A stretch of 44,575 nt of DNA from a virus. The position numbers and the translations under genes are program-made. The DNA lies in the IMG/VR virus record IMGVR_UViG_3300030106_000940, positions 1 to 44,575 of that record; one strand, 5' to 3'. Within the stretch, counting starts at the first letter, position 1. Each line of letters begins with the position of its first letter. Below, piece after piece: positions 22,233 through 30,985 of this stretch. A model generated the notes under the pieces. It had not been told where the DNA came from. It ran no database searches and saw only the letters and a list, made by a program, of their open reading frames with translations.

Positions 22233-24520
22233 GTAATTTATTATTTTTTGGAAGTGGTGTAGCTAAGGGTGCTGGTGAATTTCTAGATGAAAAGAAGGCT
22301 GCCTACGAGAGACAGGTAGAATTTACAACTCGCAGTCTTAGGGAGGAACTTAAAGCAGCAAGGCTTGCTCGAAGAGCAAAAACAGATGCAGCAACACAAA
22401 GGTTAGAAGAGTTAGGATCTTTGGGGATTACGGGAGCCGCTGCTGAATCTATGTTGCGACTTAGTGGTCCTTTGTACCAAACGCACCTAACTAAATTTAT
22501 GGAAATGGGGCCTGCTCCAGAGGGACTTAGTATAAGAGAACAACAAGAGCGGCTTGGGTTCCGTTTTGATCCATCAATGGCCGATCAAAAACCCTCCACT
22601 AACGAGGAGATACTAAATCGATATATAGGAGAGTTTCCTGCGGCTGCAATACGACCAAAGGACGAACCAGATTTTCGTAGTGGCATTGCACGAGCATTTG
22701 GCTTTGCTGATCCAGAAGATCAAGCTATGGAACAGGCAGCAGAGTCATTGGGCATATCGACTGATCAAGCGGCAGCTTTGTTAGATGATACTTTTGAAAG
22801 AGAAGCTTATAACCGTAGTGTAACACTAACACCAGTAAAAACTGAAATGCAGATTTTACAGGAACAAACTATTAGAGATCAAGCTGAGCTTACAAAACGG
22901 CAACGTGATGAGGCTATAAGACAAGCGGACTTCCTTAATGAGAAAATAGTAGAGCCTGTAGAGTTGCCTATGTTGGTTAGGGGTGAAGATGGTATATACA
23001 GACCAGACGTTAAAGTTTTTCCTGTAGGCACTACTCGAAGGGAATTACAGCAAGCTACAGATGACATGACATCTGCGCTAACGATGCAAAAAAATGTTTT
23101 CGATCTTTTTGCAAGTATGCAACCTCCAGATGTAGAAAAATTAAGCTCTACTGAAATTAATCTTTTTGACAGGCGATTTGGTAAGGATTTAGTTTTTAGT
23201 GGTATTTTTGGAGAGGATGGCTTTAAGATTAATGATTTGGGTATGCCAGTACAAGATAAGGCTAATCAAGTCGTTACGGAAATACTTAGCGACACACAAG
23301 CTGCTATGCTTTCTGCTGCTCAAAATATAATGAATAATCCTCGTGTCTTTGAAATTAGGGGCAGAGATGTAGTTAATGTAGGAAAGACTGTAGAAAACGC
23401 CCGGTTAACTATCGCTGGTCAAACTGCTCTTGAACGATTTAATCGTGACACATCGAGAGAAGAGGTACAAGCTTTAGTTGATGCAGGTACATTGGAAAAT
23501 ATTTTTGATCCATCAGTAACGGAGAATGCAATAATTTTTCCAAAACCGCTACAAGACTATATCATAAAGAGTTATACGCAGGAGGGCTTTTATAATGATG
23601 AACGTCAAAGGTACGAGCTTTTACTAGGACAACGGATTTCGGTTACTTCTGCAAGAACAATGGAAGCGCCACTACCACCCAGGGATGACGACCAACCACT
23701 AACCGCTCTACAAAAGGCCCAGCAATCTCTTAGCGGCACGGTGGCACGTTTAGAGAGGACAGATACTGATAAGTTTTTTGGTTCTTCAAATCAAGAGAAC
23801 CGAAAAAGGGAGATAGCGGAGGCAGTAGGACAGCCAGATAGTGACTTCTTCATAAAAGATCCAGCATTACTAGAACAATTCCTAGATGTATTACAGGACT
23901 TGCCGAATGTAACCCCAGCAACACTTAGAATGGCAATCACAAATATTACTGCGCTAGAAGCACTACCAAAGCCGCCTGAGCCTGCGGAGGCACAAGTAGA
24001 CCCTCCTAAGCCGCAGAAAATAGCACCCCCACAGGTTGACACTCGTGCAGGAGAGGTAGTCGCAAAAGGTCAGGCGGCTGTCGCAGAGGGTGCCAAGGCT
24101 TTTATTGCGGGCATATCAAGGAGTCCAGATCTGCAACGCAATCAACCTACCGACTTAGAAAATTTATACAATGCGGCAGAAACTCAAATGAAAGATCGAC
24201 TTTCTGTAGTTTCTACGTTCGGTGCTATACCGGCTCGGAGAGGGCAGGAAGCAATACCAGGAACTACTCAGAGTCTGGAGGATTTTTTGAAAACTGCAAA
24301 ACCAGACGTAGCTATAACTTACATTCGGAACCAGATAGTTAGTGCAGGAGGTACAGAAGCACAGATACCTAGGCAACGAGTAACACAAGATGCTCGAACC
24401 CGCCTGGCTAAAATGCTTTACCAACAGTATATTAATTCTGATTATGAAATTGCTTCGCCAAGCCAAGAGGGACTTGCGGGTGTCGGCATTGGCGGTTTGA
24501 TGCTACCGCCTGCTAACTAG
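22229..24520 (+). CDS. Large internal virion protein, helical
   Basis: This 763-residue, mostly helical protein has an N-terminal region (FGSGVAKGAGEFLDEKKAAYERQ followed by Arg/Ala-rich helix) that resembles an assembly coiled coil. A mid-part has alternating helix/loop segments and residues about 580-620 are Pro/Lys-rich linker. No enzymatic motif was found. Together with the preceding and following genes it forms a block in the position of T7 gp14-gp16 ejection proteins. Translation is coupled to the previous gene. The name is inferred from context and composition. Confidence 0.6.
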   Translation: MSNLLFFGSGVAKGAGEFLDEKKAAYERQVEFTTRSLREELKAARLARRAKTDAATQRLEELGSLGITGAAAESMLRLSGPLYQTHLTKFMEMGPAPEGLSIREQQERLGFRFDPSMADQKPSTNEEILNRYIGEFPAAAIRPKDEPDFRSGIARAFGFADPEDQAMEQAAESLGISTDQAAALLDDTFEREAYNRSVTLTPVKTEMQILQEQTIRDQAELTKRQRDEAIRQADFLNEKIVEPVELPMLVRGEDGIYRPDVKVFPVGTTRRELQQATDDMTSALTMQKNVFDLFASMQPPDVEKLSSTEINLFDRRFGKDLVFSGIFGEDGFKINDLGMPVQDKANQVVTEILSDTQAAMLSAAQNIMNNPRVFEIRGRDVVNVGKTVENARLTIAGQTALERFNRDTSREEVQALVDAGTLENIFDPSVTENAIIFPKPLQDYIIKSYTQEGFYNDERQRYELLLGQRISVTSARTMEAPLPPRDDDQPLTALQKAQQSLSGTVARLERTDTDKFFGSSNQENRKREIAEAVGQPDSDFFIKDPALLEQFLDVLQDLPNVTPATLRMAITNITALEALPKPPEPAEAQVDPPKPQKIAPPQVDTRAGEVVAKGQAAVAEGAKAFIAGISRSPDLQRNQPTDLENLYNAAETQMKDRLSVVSTFGAIPARRGQEAIPGTTQSLEDFLKTAKPDVAITYIRNQIVSAGGTEAQIPRQRVTQDARTRLAKMLYQQYINSDYEIASPSQEGLAGVGIGGLMLPPAN

Positions 24521-24532
24521 GTTAATTTTAAT

Positions 24533-27500
24533 ATGGCAAATACTAATCCTGAAGAAAAGTATTACAATAAGTTTGGTCCTGATTTAAATAGAGATTTCTT
24601 AGTTCGGGACCAATCTTTTTTAGCAGACGCTCGTAAATTCTTAGGCGAGCGTAAGGACTATTCTTTGCGTGAATTACGTGATCCCGAAGAAGTATATAAG
24701 CTTTTTATTCGTCACATGAGACATGCCAACTCTAATGAACTAGCTGCTGTAAATGATCTTAGGCACATAAATGATTTAGACGATACGGGTAAGGCTCAAG
24801 TAGGCAAACTATATTCTGTCTGGGATCGAATGCAAGGCAACAAAAGTGGTGTTTTATCTGCGGTTAGGGACTATGCTGGAGGTATCATTACCGCCCCGTC
24901 AACGTATTTGAGTGTGATTACTGCTGGTGCTGGTAAGCTTGTTGGGGCCACTGGTGCTGTAGCTGCTCGTATGGCTGCTAGAGAAGCAGCACTAGGCGCA
25001 TTGAAAAAAACCATTGCGAATCAGCAACTAAATATTGCAAAAGCATTGCCTACAAATCTAGCGGCTCGTAGGGCATTAACTGGTGCGGCAGGAGCAGGTA
25101 CCGTTGAAGGGGCTGTAGGTGCAACTATTGGAGGTGCTGGAGAAGCAGTAAGAACACGGGCAGATATAACAGGTGAACGAGAGTTTCGAGTGTCGCAACC
25201 CATACTCCACGGACTTTTAGGTGCTACTGGTGGGGCGGTACTTGGTGGAGCAGTTGGTGCTGTTACAGGCCGCCGTCAAATGGCTGCACTTGGTCTAATA
25301 GATGAAGCAAATCAAGCTCTAGCAGGTAAAGTTGCAGAGGCAGAAAAGAACGTAGCAAAAATAGTATATGGCTTTGGTGAAGAGGTACCAAAAAGTGACA
25401 AAGCTGTTCAAGAGGATAAAGCACTTTATCTTAATGTTTTTTCCTTTCTTAGACGCAATAAAGATCTAGAGCCTCTTGATCCCGCCGTCGTAGAACGTGG
25501 TCTGAAGGTTAGTAGGGATTTATTACGTGGAACGACGGATGAAATTCCACCAAAGGTTGCAGATGATTTTACGTTAATGATTGGTAATCGTACTCAAGAA
25601 GAAGCTGCTGATTCAATTCAGGGTAGACTTGCTGGGCTTGTGGTAGATGTTATACAACAGGCTAAGGCATATAAAATGCTAGATAAAGATACACTGTTAG
25701 ATTTAAGTACAGACCCTCCTAAAAACATAAAAGACATAACAGACATTGAAGTAGAGAATTTACTTACCAAACGATTTTCAATGATAATGCATGAGCTACT
25801 TCAAAAATCCACTAAGGACCAAAAACAGAATTTTGTAGGGGATTTATTAGACAAGTATAATCTTACACTTGGACAATTAACCGATATGTATGTTGCAGAT
25901 TTGTCCTATGCTGGTACGCTTTTAGGTGGTCAAAGTGCAATAGCAAGATCAGTTATGCGTAAATTTGCAGAATCAGTAAGAGGAATCCAAGATGTTCCAG
26001 TTCCTGTAACAAGAAGAGACGAGACAGGAAAAGAAATTACAGAGCAAATGCAAATAACTTTTACGGAAGAAGGTGAAGCTTTTCTCAATGCAATGGAAAA
26101 GGGGCAAGACACTTTATTATCGTATTTGACAAGTCGGCAGCCTATACAAAAAGCCGGAGGCGTAATTGCAGAATTTGATAGGTTTACAAAAGGATTTATG
26201 ACTGTACAGCTTGCAACAACTGCAAGAAATACTGCTAATGCTACGATACGTGCGCCGCTATACATGCTCACGAATCTTTTACAAGGAAGCTTTGAATATG
26301 TTACTGCAGCAGCACGACGAACGCAAGGGGATGCTGGCCGTCTTGAATTAAAGGCAGTAGACATGAGAAAAGCGTTATCTCGTATGGCTTCACCTGTCAT
26401 GTTTTTAAAACATATGCTTGATCCACAAACAGCAAAATCAATGTTTCGCTTTTTCTCACGAGCATTTCCTCGAGAGTATGGTTATTTTATTCGTCAACTT
26501 GCGGATATTGAAGGAGGGCAAAGTGATAGATTACCTACCCGATTTGCTAGAAAGATGAATGCCCTTAATACTTTTATTGATAATGCCTTTAAACGTGCAA
26601 TTTATGTAACGGAATTGGGACAACGAGTGGGTCATCAACGTCTTATTCAACTCTCCAGAGAGGGTCGCTTTAATGAAATTTCTTTTACGGACCATCTAGG
26701 TGCAACGAATGCTGGGTTAGATTTTACATATCAAACACGATTTACTGGGCCAGGAAAAACAGAACGCTTAGTAACTTTTGAGGAGGTGGATGGTAAGACA
26801 GTCACACGAGTTCTACCAAAAACGATTGATGCAAACACCATAGGTGATACGTTTGTTAAAGTCTTTTCTGTTCCTATACTTGGTTCTGGTTTTATTCCCT
26901 ATCCTCGATTTGTAGCAAGTTTTTTAAAGCACACTTTTGAGTATGCTCCATTTGTTGGTATGATACCATTGGAAAAATTTGGGTATCGTAGGGCTGTGCC
27001 TAAACTAAGTAAAGAATTACGGGAAAAAATAGATGCACAAGACCTTGTTAAAATCGTTGACGACAATCCAACGGGAGATGATGCCCGTAGTATTCTTGCT
27101 GAGTATAAAGGGGGGCTAGATGGACAAGAATGGGCTAAACAGAAAGCTCTAGCAAAGCGTCCACTCACGAATACTGAAAAGAGAGTCTGGGAAAGTTATC
27201 AAAGAGTTGGAGGAGATAAGGCTAAACAATTAGGATTTATTCTACCCGGACGAACACCTCATAAAATAGCAGCCCAACAAATCAGTGGCATGGCTTTGCT
27301 TTATGGGGCTATTCAATTGAGAGCAGCACAAGGACCAGAAGCTGAGTGGTATGAAATGCATAAATTACCAGCAGTCGGAGATGTTGCTAGAGGAATGTAC
27401 GCTGATGCACGAGCATTTTATGGTGTGTACGCTCCGCAGATGCTCTTTGCAGATGTTCTTTTAAGGTCAACAAATTTTCTTGCAGGCAATGATCCAGAAA

Positions 27501-28723
27501 CAATAAAAAATTGGGTAGTAGTCGATGAGAAAGATAGGAAAAATTTTCAAAATTCAGCTAGAGAAAGCCTAGCAGCAGTTGCTCTTAGGGGAGATAAAAC
27601 CGACGACTATCTAGAAGTAGCCTTTGGTCAAGCGTTTAAGACAGGGCAAGGATTAGCTTGGGCCGATAGTATTTCAAGATTATTTCAAGAAAACCCTGAC
27701 ATGGCAGATGAAAAGGTTAGAAACATACTTGCCGATAGCATTGGTGATGCACTATTTGCGTATACGGCAAGGGCCACGGTTCCATTTGGTATGGTAAAAG
27801 ATGTTCTCGGCAATGTTGATCCAGTTTGGATAGATATTCCAGATGATGCTGATGTCAACCCCTTTATGATGGGAGCATATGGCGATGCTAAGAGACGCTA
27901 TTTGGGTGTTATGACTAGAGCATTTCCTAAGAAAAATATTCTTTCTGATCCCGAAACTGGAGAAGAACGGCGAGCGTTATTTGGATTACCCTTTATGGCA
28001 CTACCAAAGGGTTTTGAACGTGGTGCTGTTTCACCGGAAACAACTCGTCTACTAAGATCAGAGGGGGGTATTCAAAAACAAATCTTTGGTATTGGATCAG
28101 GACGATATAAGAATGATCTTCAAAAAGAATTTTCAAGATTGAATATGCGATCTCCTTGGGCACTCTTTAAACGCTATGATAATACCATACTAGATCGAGT
28201 AGCAAAAAAGTACACTGCTCCACATGTTGAGCAAGAAATCATAGATATAATTCGTAGTCCTCAGTATAAAGCTGACAACATCCAAGGGCAAAGATTACGG
28301 TTGAGAAATGCTCTTGCACAAATTCGAGAAGGATTAGACGATAGAATAGAACGACTAATTGGTGCAACAGCAACTTTTCAACCTGAAGACCCTGATATTA
28401 TAGCCATTAAAAATGATCCCGATGGGGGGCGTTTAAAGCACCTACAACTTGTGAATGACTTTCACGAAGTAAAGTTTCAACGCACTGGTAATATCCAGTT
28501 ACGGGCCGCAGTTAGAAGGGGTATCAAAGAAGGTAAGTATCCAGAGTTTGTGAAAGCAGGCTTTCCAGCGGGCACTATTTTAAGTGAAGTCACAGCAATG
28601 GCTAAAAGGGAAGATGGGAGTCCAAAGTATACGCCTAAGCAAATTGCATTAGTCTATACGCTAGCTAGACAAGCAATACAGCAGGAACGAGAGAGAACTC
28701 GCATTGAACTGGATCTAAATTAG
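24533..28723 (+). CDS. Giant internal/DNA-ejection protein (T7 gp16-like position)
   Basis: At 1396 residues this is the largest protein in the window. The N-terminus is charged, with Gly/Ala-rich hydrophobic stretches at about 115-160 (GGIITAPSTYLSVITAGAGK) and 185-245 (LLGATGGAVLGGAVGAV) able to cross or line a membrane. The rest is helical with many Arg/Lys. No lysozyme or transglycosylase signature was recognised; in this phage the muramidase domain sits in the 901-residue protein instead. Size, place as the last large late gene and hydrophobic glycine-zipper segments fit the protein that forms the transenvelope channel for genome ejection. Confidence 0.65.
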   Translation: MANTNPEEKYYNKFGPDLNRDFLVRDQSFLADARKFLGERKDYSLRELRDPEEVYKLFIRHMRHANSNELAAVNDLRHINDLDDTGKAQVGKLYSVWDRMQGNKSGVLSAVRDYAGGIITAPSTYLSVITAGAGKLVGATGAVAARMAAREAALGALKKTIANQQLNIAKALPTNLAARRALTGAAGAGTVEGAVGATIGGAGEAVRTRADITGEREFRVSQPILHGLLGATGGAVLGGAVGAVTGRRQMAALGLIDEANQALAGKVAEAEKNVAKIVYGFGEEVPKSDKAVQEDKALYLNVFSFLRRNKDLEPLDPAVVERGLKVSRDLLRGTTDEIPPKVADDFTLMIGNRTQEEAADSIQGRLAGLVVDVIQQAKAYKMLDKDTLLDLSTDPPKNIKDITDIEVENLLTKRFSMIMHELLQKSTKDQKQNFVGDLLDKYNLTLGQLTDMYVADLSYAGTLLGGQSAIARSVMRKFAESVRGIQDVPVPVTRRDETGKEITEQMQITFTEEGEAFLNAMEKGQDTLLSYLTSRQPIQKAGGVIAEFDRFTKGFMTVQLATTARNTANATIRAPLYMLTNLLQGSFEYVTAAARRTQGDAGRLELKAVDMRKALSRMASPVMFLKHMLDPQTAKSMFRFFSRAFPREYGYFIRQLADIEGGQSDRLPTRFARKMNALNTFIDNAFKRAIYVTELGQRVGHQRLIQLSREGRFNEISFTDHLGATNAGLDFTYQTRFTGPGKTERLVTFEEVDGKTVTRVLPKTIDANTIGDTFVKVFSVPILGSGFIPYPRFVASFLKHTFEYAPFVGMIPLEKFGYRRAVPKLSKELREKIDAQDLVKIVDDNPTGDDARSILAEYKGGLDGQEWAKQKALAKRPLTNTEKRVWESYQRVGGDKAKQLGFILPGRTPHKIAAQQISGMALLYGAIQLRAAQGPEAEWYEMHKLPAVGDVARGMYADARAFYGVYAPQMLFADVLLRSTNFLAGNDPETIKNWVVVDEKDRKNFQNSARESLAAVALRGDKTDDYLEVAFGQAFKTGQGLAWADSISRLFQENPDMADEKVRNILADSIGDALFAYTARATVPFGMVKDVLGNVDPVWIDIPDDADVNPFMMGAYGDAKRRYLGVMTRAFPKKNILSDPETGEERRALFGLPFMALPKGFERGAVSPETTRLLRSEGGIQKQIFGIGSGRYKNDLQKEFSRLNMRSPWALFKRYDNTILDRVAKKYTAPHVEQEIIDIIRSPQYKADNIQGQRLRLRNALAQIREGLDDRIERLIGATATFQPEDPDIIAIKNDPDGGRLKHLQLVNDFHEVKFQRTGNIQLRAAVRRGIKEGKYPEFVKAGFPAGTILSEVTAMAKREDGSPKYTPKQIALVYTLARQAIQQERERTRIELDLN

Positions 28724-28732
28724 GTACATAGT

Positions 28733-29158
28733 ATGGAGTTAATTGCAACCCTCTTAGGTGGATCTTTACTGGGCTTTGTAACAACTTTACTGGGCCAGTT
28801 TGCAAAGGCGAAAGCCAAGCAACAAGAAATGATGTTGCAGGCCATGAACCAAAAGGCAAAGATTGTAGACCAAGCTAGACAGCACGGTTTGAAAGACAAA
28901 AACTTTGCATGGACACGGCGAGTGATTGCATTGATTTGTGTAATTACAATTGTGTGTGTTCCCTTTGCGGCTCCCTTCTTAGGTATACCAATTCTTGTAA
29001 GTGAAACACAGGAAGGTGGATTCTCGATTCCCTTTATTTGGGAGTCAACAACAAAAATAGTGTGGACAGAAGTACAGGGCATACCACTTGCACCGATGTA
29101 TCTTCATACACTAGCAGCCATAGTGAGTTTTTACTTTGGCTCAAGTGCCGCAAGATAA
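28733..29158 (+). CDS. Three-TM holin candidate
   Basis: This 141-residue membrane protein has hydrophobic segments at about residues 3-20, 62-89 and 122-138. Between the first two is a charged coiled-coil helix (QFAKAKAKQQEMMLQAM...ARQHGLKDKNF). The order WTRRVIALICVITIV, then WESTTKIVWTE, then LAAIVSFYFGSSAAR resembles the three-TM holin family found in gene-transfer agents and alphaproteobacterial phages. The expected job is timed permeabilisation of the inner membrane for lysis. It lies right after the virion genes, a usual lysis position. The endolysin partner could be the lysozyme-domain protein or a gene outside the window. Confidence 0.65.
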   Translation: MELIATLLGGSLLGFVTTLLGQFAKAKAKQQEMMLQAMNQKAKIVDQARQHGLKDKNFAWTRRVIALICVITIVCVPFAAPFLGIPILVSETQEGGFSIPFIWESTTKIVWTEVQGIPLAPMYLHTLAAIVSFYFGSSAAR

Positions 29159-29175
29159 CCATATGAGAGAATAGA

Positions 29176-29469
29176 ATGGCTAGAACAAAATCTAACATGA
29201 CAGGTTTAACCATAAAAGGTGGAGATAAACGCCCAACCAAATCTGGTGCAGGTATGACTGCTAAAGGAGTAAGAAAATATCGTCAACAAAATCCCGGTAG
29301 TAAGTTAAAGACTGCTGTTACAGAAAAAAACCCTCGCACTAAGTCAAGGGCTGCTAGACGGAAGAGTTATTGTGCTCGGTCTGCTGGACAAATGAAGAAG
29401 TTTCCTAAAGCAGCTAAGAACCCTAACAGCAGACTTCGCCAAGCTCGTAAAAGATGGAGGTGCAAATAA
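29176..29469 (+). CDS. Highly basic small protein (marine-virus conserved type)
   Basis: This 97-residue protein is very rich in Lys and Arg. The segments GGDKRPTKSGAGMTAKGVRK, then NPGSKLKTAVTEKNP and a Cys-containing block RRKSYCARSAGQMKKFP, ending in RKRWRCK, match a basic family I recall from many marine viruses (labelled DUF6321 from memory, unchecked). The charge suggests DNA or RNA binding, for example condensation of packaged DNA, but there is no direct evidence. It overlaps the next gene's ATG by one base (TAATG) and is the first of three basic proteins around iscU. Confidence 0.65.
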   Translation: MARTKSNMTGLTIKGGDKRPTKSGAGMTAKGVRKYRQQNPGSKLKTAVTEKNPRTKSRAARRKSYCARSAGQMKKFPKAAKNPNSRLRQARKRWRCK

Positions 29470-29651
29470 TGGCAAAAGCTAAGAGTAGAGTAAACCAAGC
29501 GGGAAACTATACTAAACCTACTATGAGAAAAAATCTGTTTTCAAAAATTAAAGCCGGGTCCAAGGGAGGTAATCCAGGGCAATGGTCGGCACGAAAAGCC
29601 CAGTTGCTTGCGACTCAGTATAAAAAGGCTGGAGGAGGATACAGAAACTAG
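29469..29651 (+). CDS. Basic small protein with KGGNPGQWSARKAQL motif
   Basis: This 60-residue protein starts at ATG 29469, which overlaps the previous stop and has GGAGG at 29456-29460 with eight bases spacing. An upstream in-frame ATG at 29454 overlaps that site and is less likely. The C-terminal half (KAGSKGGNPGQWSARKAQLL followed by KKAGGGYRN) is a motif I recall from numerous marine phage and algal virus proteins of unknown function. It is strongly basic. The stop directly abuts the iscU start. Confidence 0.65.
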   Translation: MAKAKSRVNQAGNYTKPTMRKNLFSKIKAGSKGGNPGQWSARKAQLLATQYKKAGGGYRN

Positions 29652-30029
29652 ATGGCATACGGTGATAAATTGCTCGATCATTACGAGAATCCAAGAAACA
29701 TCGGATCGATGGATAAGGATTCAGCAAATGTCGGAACCGGCCTAGTTGGAGCACCGGCCTGTGGTGACGTGATGAAGCTACAAATTCGAGTGAGTAACGA
29801 TGGAGTAATTGAGGATGCCAAGTTCAAGACCTTTGGGTGTGGCTCCGCAATCGCTTCATCTAGCCTAGTGACTGAGTGGGTAAAGGGCAAATCTCTGGAG
29901 GAGGCTGGTACAATAAAAAATACTCAAATAGCACAGCACCTTGCTTTACCACCAGTCAAAATTCATTGCTCTGTTTTAGCAGAGGACGCAATCAAAGCAG
30001 CGATAGCGGATTATTTAAATGGCCCTTAA
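29652..30029 (+). CDS. iscU: IscU-type Fe-S cluster assembly scaffold
   Basis: This 125-residue protein follows bacterial IscU nearly residue by residue. Cys37 (GAPACGDVMKLQI), Asp39, Cys63 (FGCGSAIASSSLVTEWVKG) and Cys106 are the cluster ligands, and LPPVK at 99-103 is the motif bound by the chaperone HscA. IscU accepts sulfur from cysteine desulfurase IscS and iron, builds a [2Fe-2S] cluster and passes it on. With every key residue kept it should work with host IscS/HscA/HscB. No iscS, iscA or hsc gene is visible here. The likely use is boosting Fe-S supply during infection, for instance for a Cas4-like exonuclease or host radical-SAM enzymes such as PqqE. It is embedded among late basic-protein genes and overlaps the next by 11 bases. 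Confidence 0.95.
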   Translation: MAYGDKLLDHYENPRNIGSMDKDSANVGTGLVGAPACGDVMKLQIRVSNDGVIEDAKFKTFGCGSAIASSSLVTEWVKGKSLEEAGTIKNTQIAQHLALPPVKIHCSVLAEDAIKAAIADYLNGP

Positions 30030-30261
30030 AAAACCACAACAGTCTCTAAAGAAATGGACACAGCAAAAATGGCGAACGAAGTCAGGCAAGCCTTCCAAAC
30101 AAACCGGAGAGCGTTACCTGCCAACGAAAGCCATTAAAGCCTTGTCTTCTCAAGAGTATGCCGCAACTACTAAGGCTAAACGAAAAGGTAAACAAGCAGG
30201 TAAGCAGTTTGTCAAACAGCCAAAGAGCATTGCGGCAAAAACCAAGCGGTTTAGAACTTAA
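30019..30261 (+). CDS. Basic small protein with KWRTKSGKPS/RYLP motif
   Basis: This 80-residue, highly basic protein includes KKWTQQKWRTKSGKPSKQ, then RYLPTKAIKALSSQEYAATT and KRKGKQAGKQFVKQPKSIAAK. I recognise this as a conserved family in marine viruses without assigned function (probably DUF5872, unchecked). Nucleic-acid binding is plausible from charge. It begins inside the iscU 3' end and is the last plus-strand gene; its stop codon overlaps the stop of the first minus-strand gene. Confidence 0.7.
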   Translation: MALKKPQQSLKKWTQQKWRTKSGKPSKQTGERYLPTKAIKALSSQEYAATTKAKRKGKQAGKQFVKQPKSIAAKTKRFRT

Positions 30262-30542
30262 TTACTTTGATGAACCTCTATAAGAACTCCGTCTATAACC
30301 CTTAGATTTACAGTACCAGTGTAGGGAGTGGTAATGGGGTTAGAAAATATTTTGTAATACAGGCCATCTGATCGTAACTCTAGATCGGTAAACATGGTTA
30401 GGTGAGACGGGTCCATGACTTCCGTGTGTGAAACTACGTTATGCACACAGTCATTTTCTTCCCATAGGGAATGGACAAGCGTCGATATGGCCGCTACTCC
30501 TATTACTATTACACCCACCATTGCAATATCTTTAATTTTCAT
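30258..30542 (-). CDS. Small membrane-anchored protein with MORN-like strands
   Basis: This 94-residue protein has a hydrophobic N-terminal segment (IAMVGVIVIGVAAISTLV) acting as a signal anchor. It is followed by a soluble part whose pattern LELRSDGLYYKIFSNPITTPYTGTV resembles a MORN/YwqK-type repeat. The start was placed at ATG 30542 because AGGAG lies eight bases upstream; a GTG at 30551 overlaps that site. It is the last gene of the minus-strand module and converges with the basic-protein gene. The product is presumably located in or outside the inner membrane; the role is unknown. Confidence 0.6.
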   Translation of the reverse strand: MKIKDIAMVGVIVIGVAAISTLVHSLWEENDCVHNVVSHTEVMDPSHLTMFTDLELRSDGLYYKIFSNPITTPYTGTVNLRVIDGVLIEVHQSN

Positions 30543-30553
30543 TGAAGTCACTC

Positions 30554-30985
30554 CTACCTTTTAAATTGTGCTTGTAAATAATCTAGTAGCCATTTGTTGT
30601 CTCGAAAGACTTGTGAAAGATAGTTTGCAGCATTGTAAATAAACTTTTCTTCTGTCTCTTCCTCTGCTAGCACACCCCCTTTCTGCGTTTCTCCAATGTC
30701 GTTCACGATAACGTGAAGTAGTTCATGTAAAACAGTATTGACTTCATCGAGAGGCTGTTGCTGGGCTTGTATCTCAATTCTATTTTGCTTCGGTAAAAAC
30801 TGGCCGTAGTCACTAGACCCAATATTCTCATTTATAAAATCAGGCTTAATAACACGGATAGAAATATCTCGATACCCAACTTTAAGCGTTCGATTATGTA
30901 ACCTAATCTTTTTTGCAACGGAAGGCTTCTGGCCTTCTTTTTTTGTGACAAAATCTAATGCCTCTTGTTCGAGTTTACTTATCAT
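30554..30985 (-). CDS. Putative zinc metallopeptidase-like protein (HELLH)
   Basis: This 143-residue protein has a zinc-peptidase HExxH motif, His87-Glu88-Leu-Leu-His91, in the context NTVLHELLHVIVND, and a cluster of Glu residues at 108-113 that could give the third ligand. This resembles small phage or ImmA-like metallopeptidases. The N-terminus is a basic helix and the C-terminus a helix (YLSQVFRDNKWLLDYLQAQF). The substrate is unknown. It overlaps the RMF-like gene by 11 bases. The motif is clear but short, so catalytic activity is inferred. Confidence 0.6.
   Translation of the reverse strand: MISKLEQEALDFVTKKEGQKPSVAKKIRLHNRTLKVGYRDISIRVIKPDFINENIGSSDYGQFLPKQNRIEIQAQQQPLDEVNTVLHELLHVIVNDIGETQKGGVLAEEETEEKFIYNAANYLSQVFRDNKWLLDYLQAQFKR

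Noticed and set aside
30543-30551. GTG start nine bases upstream of ATG 30542 (minus)
   Set aside because: The GTG overlaps the AGGAG that serves ATG 30542, so the ATG is preferred. The same logic was used at 31166, 36771, 34938 and 29454.
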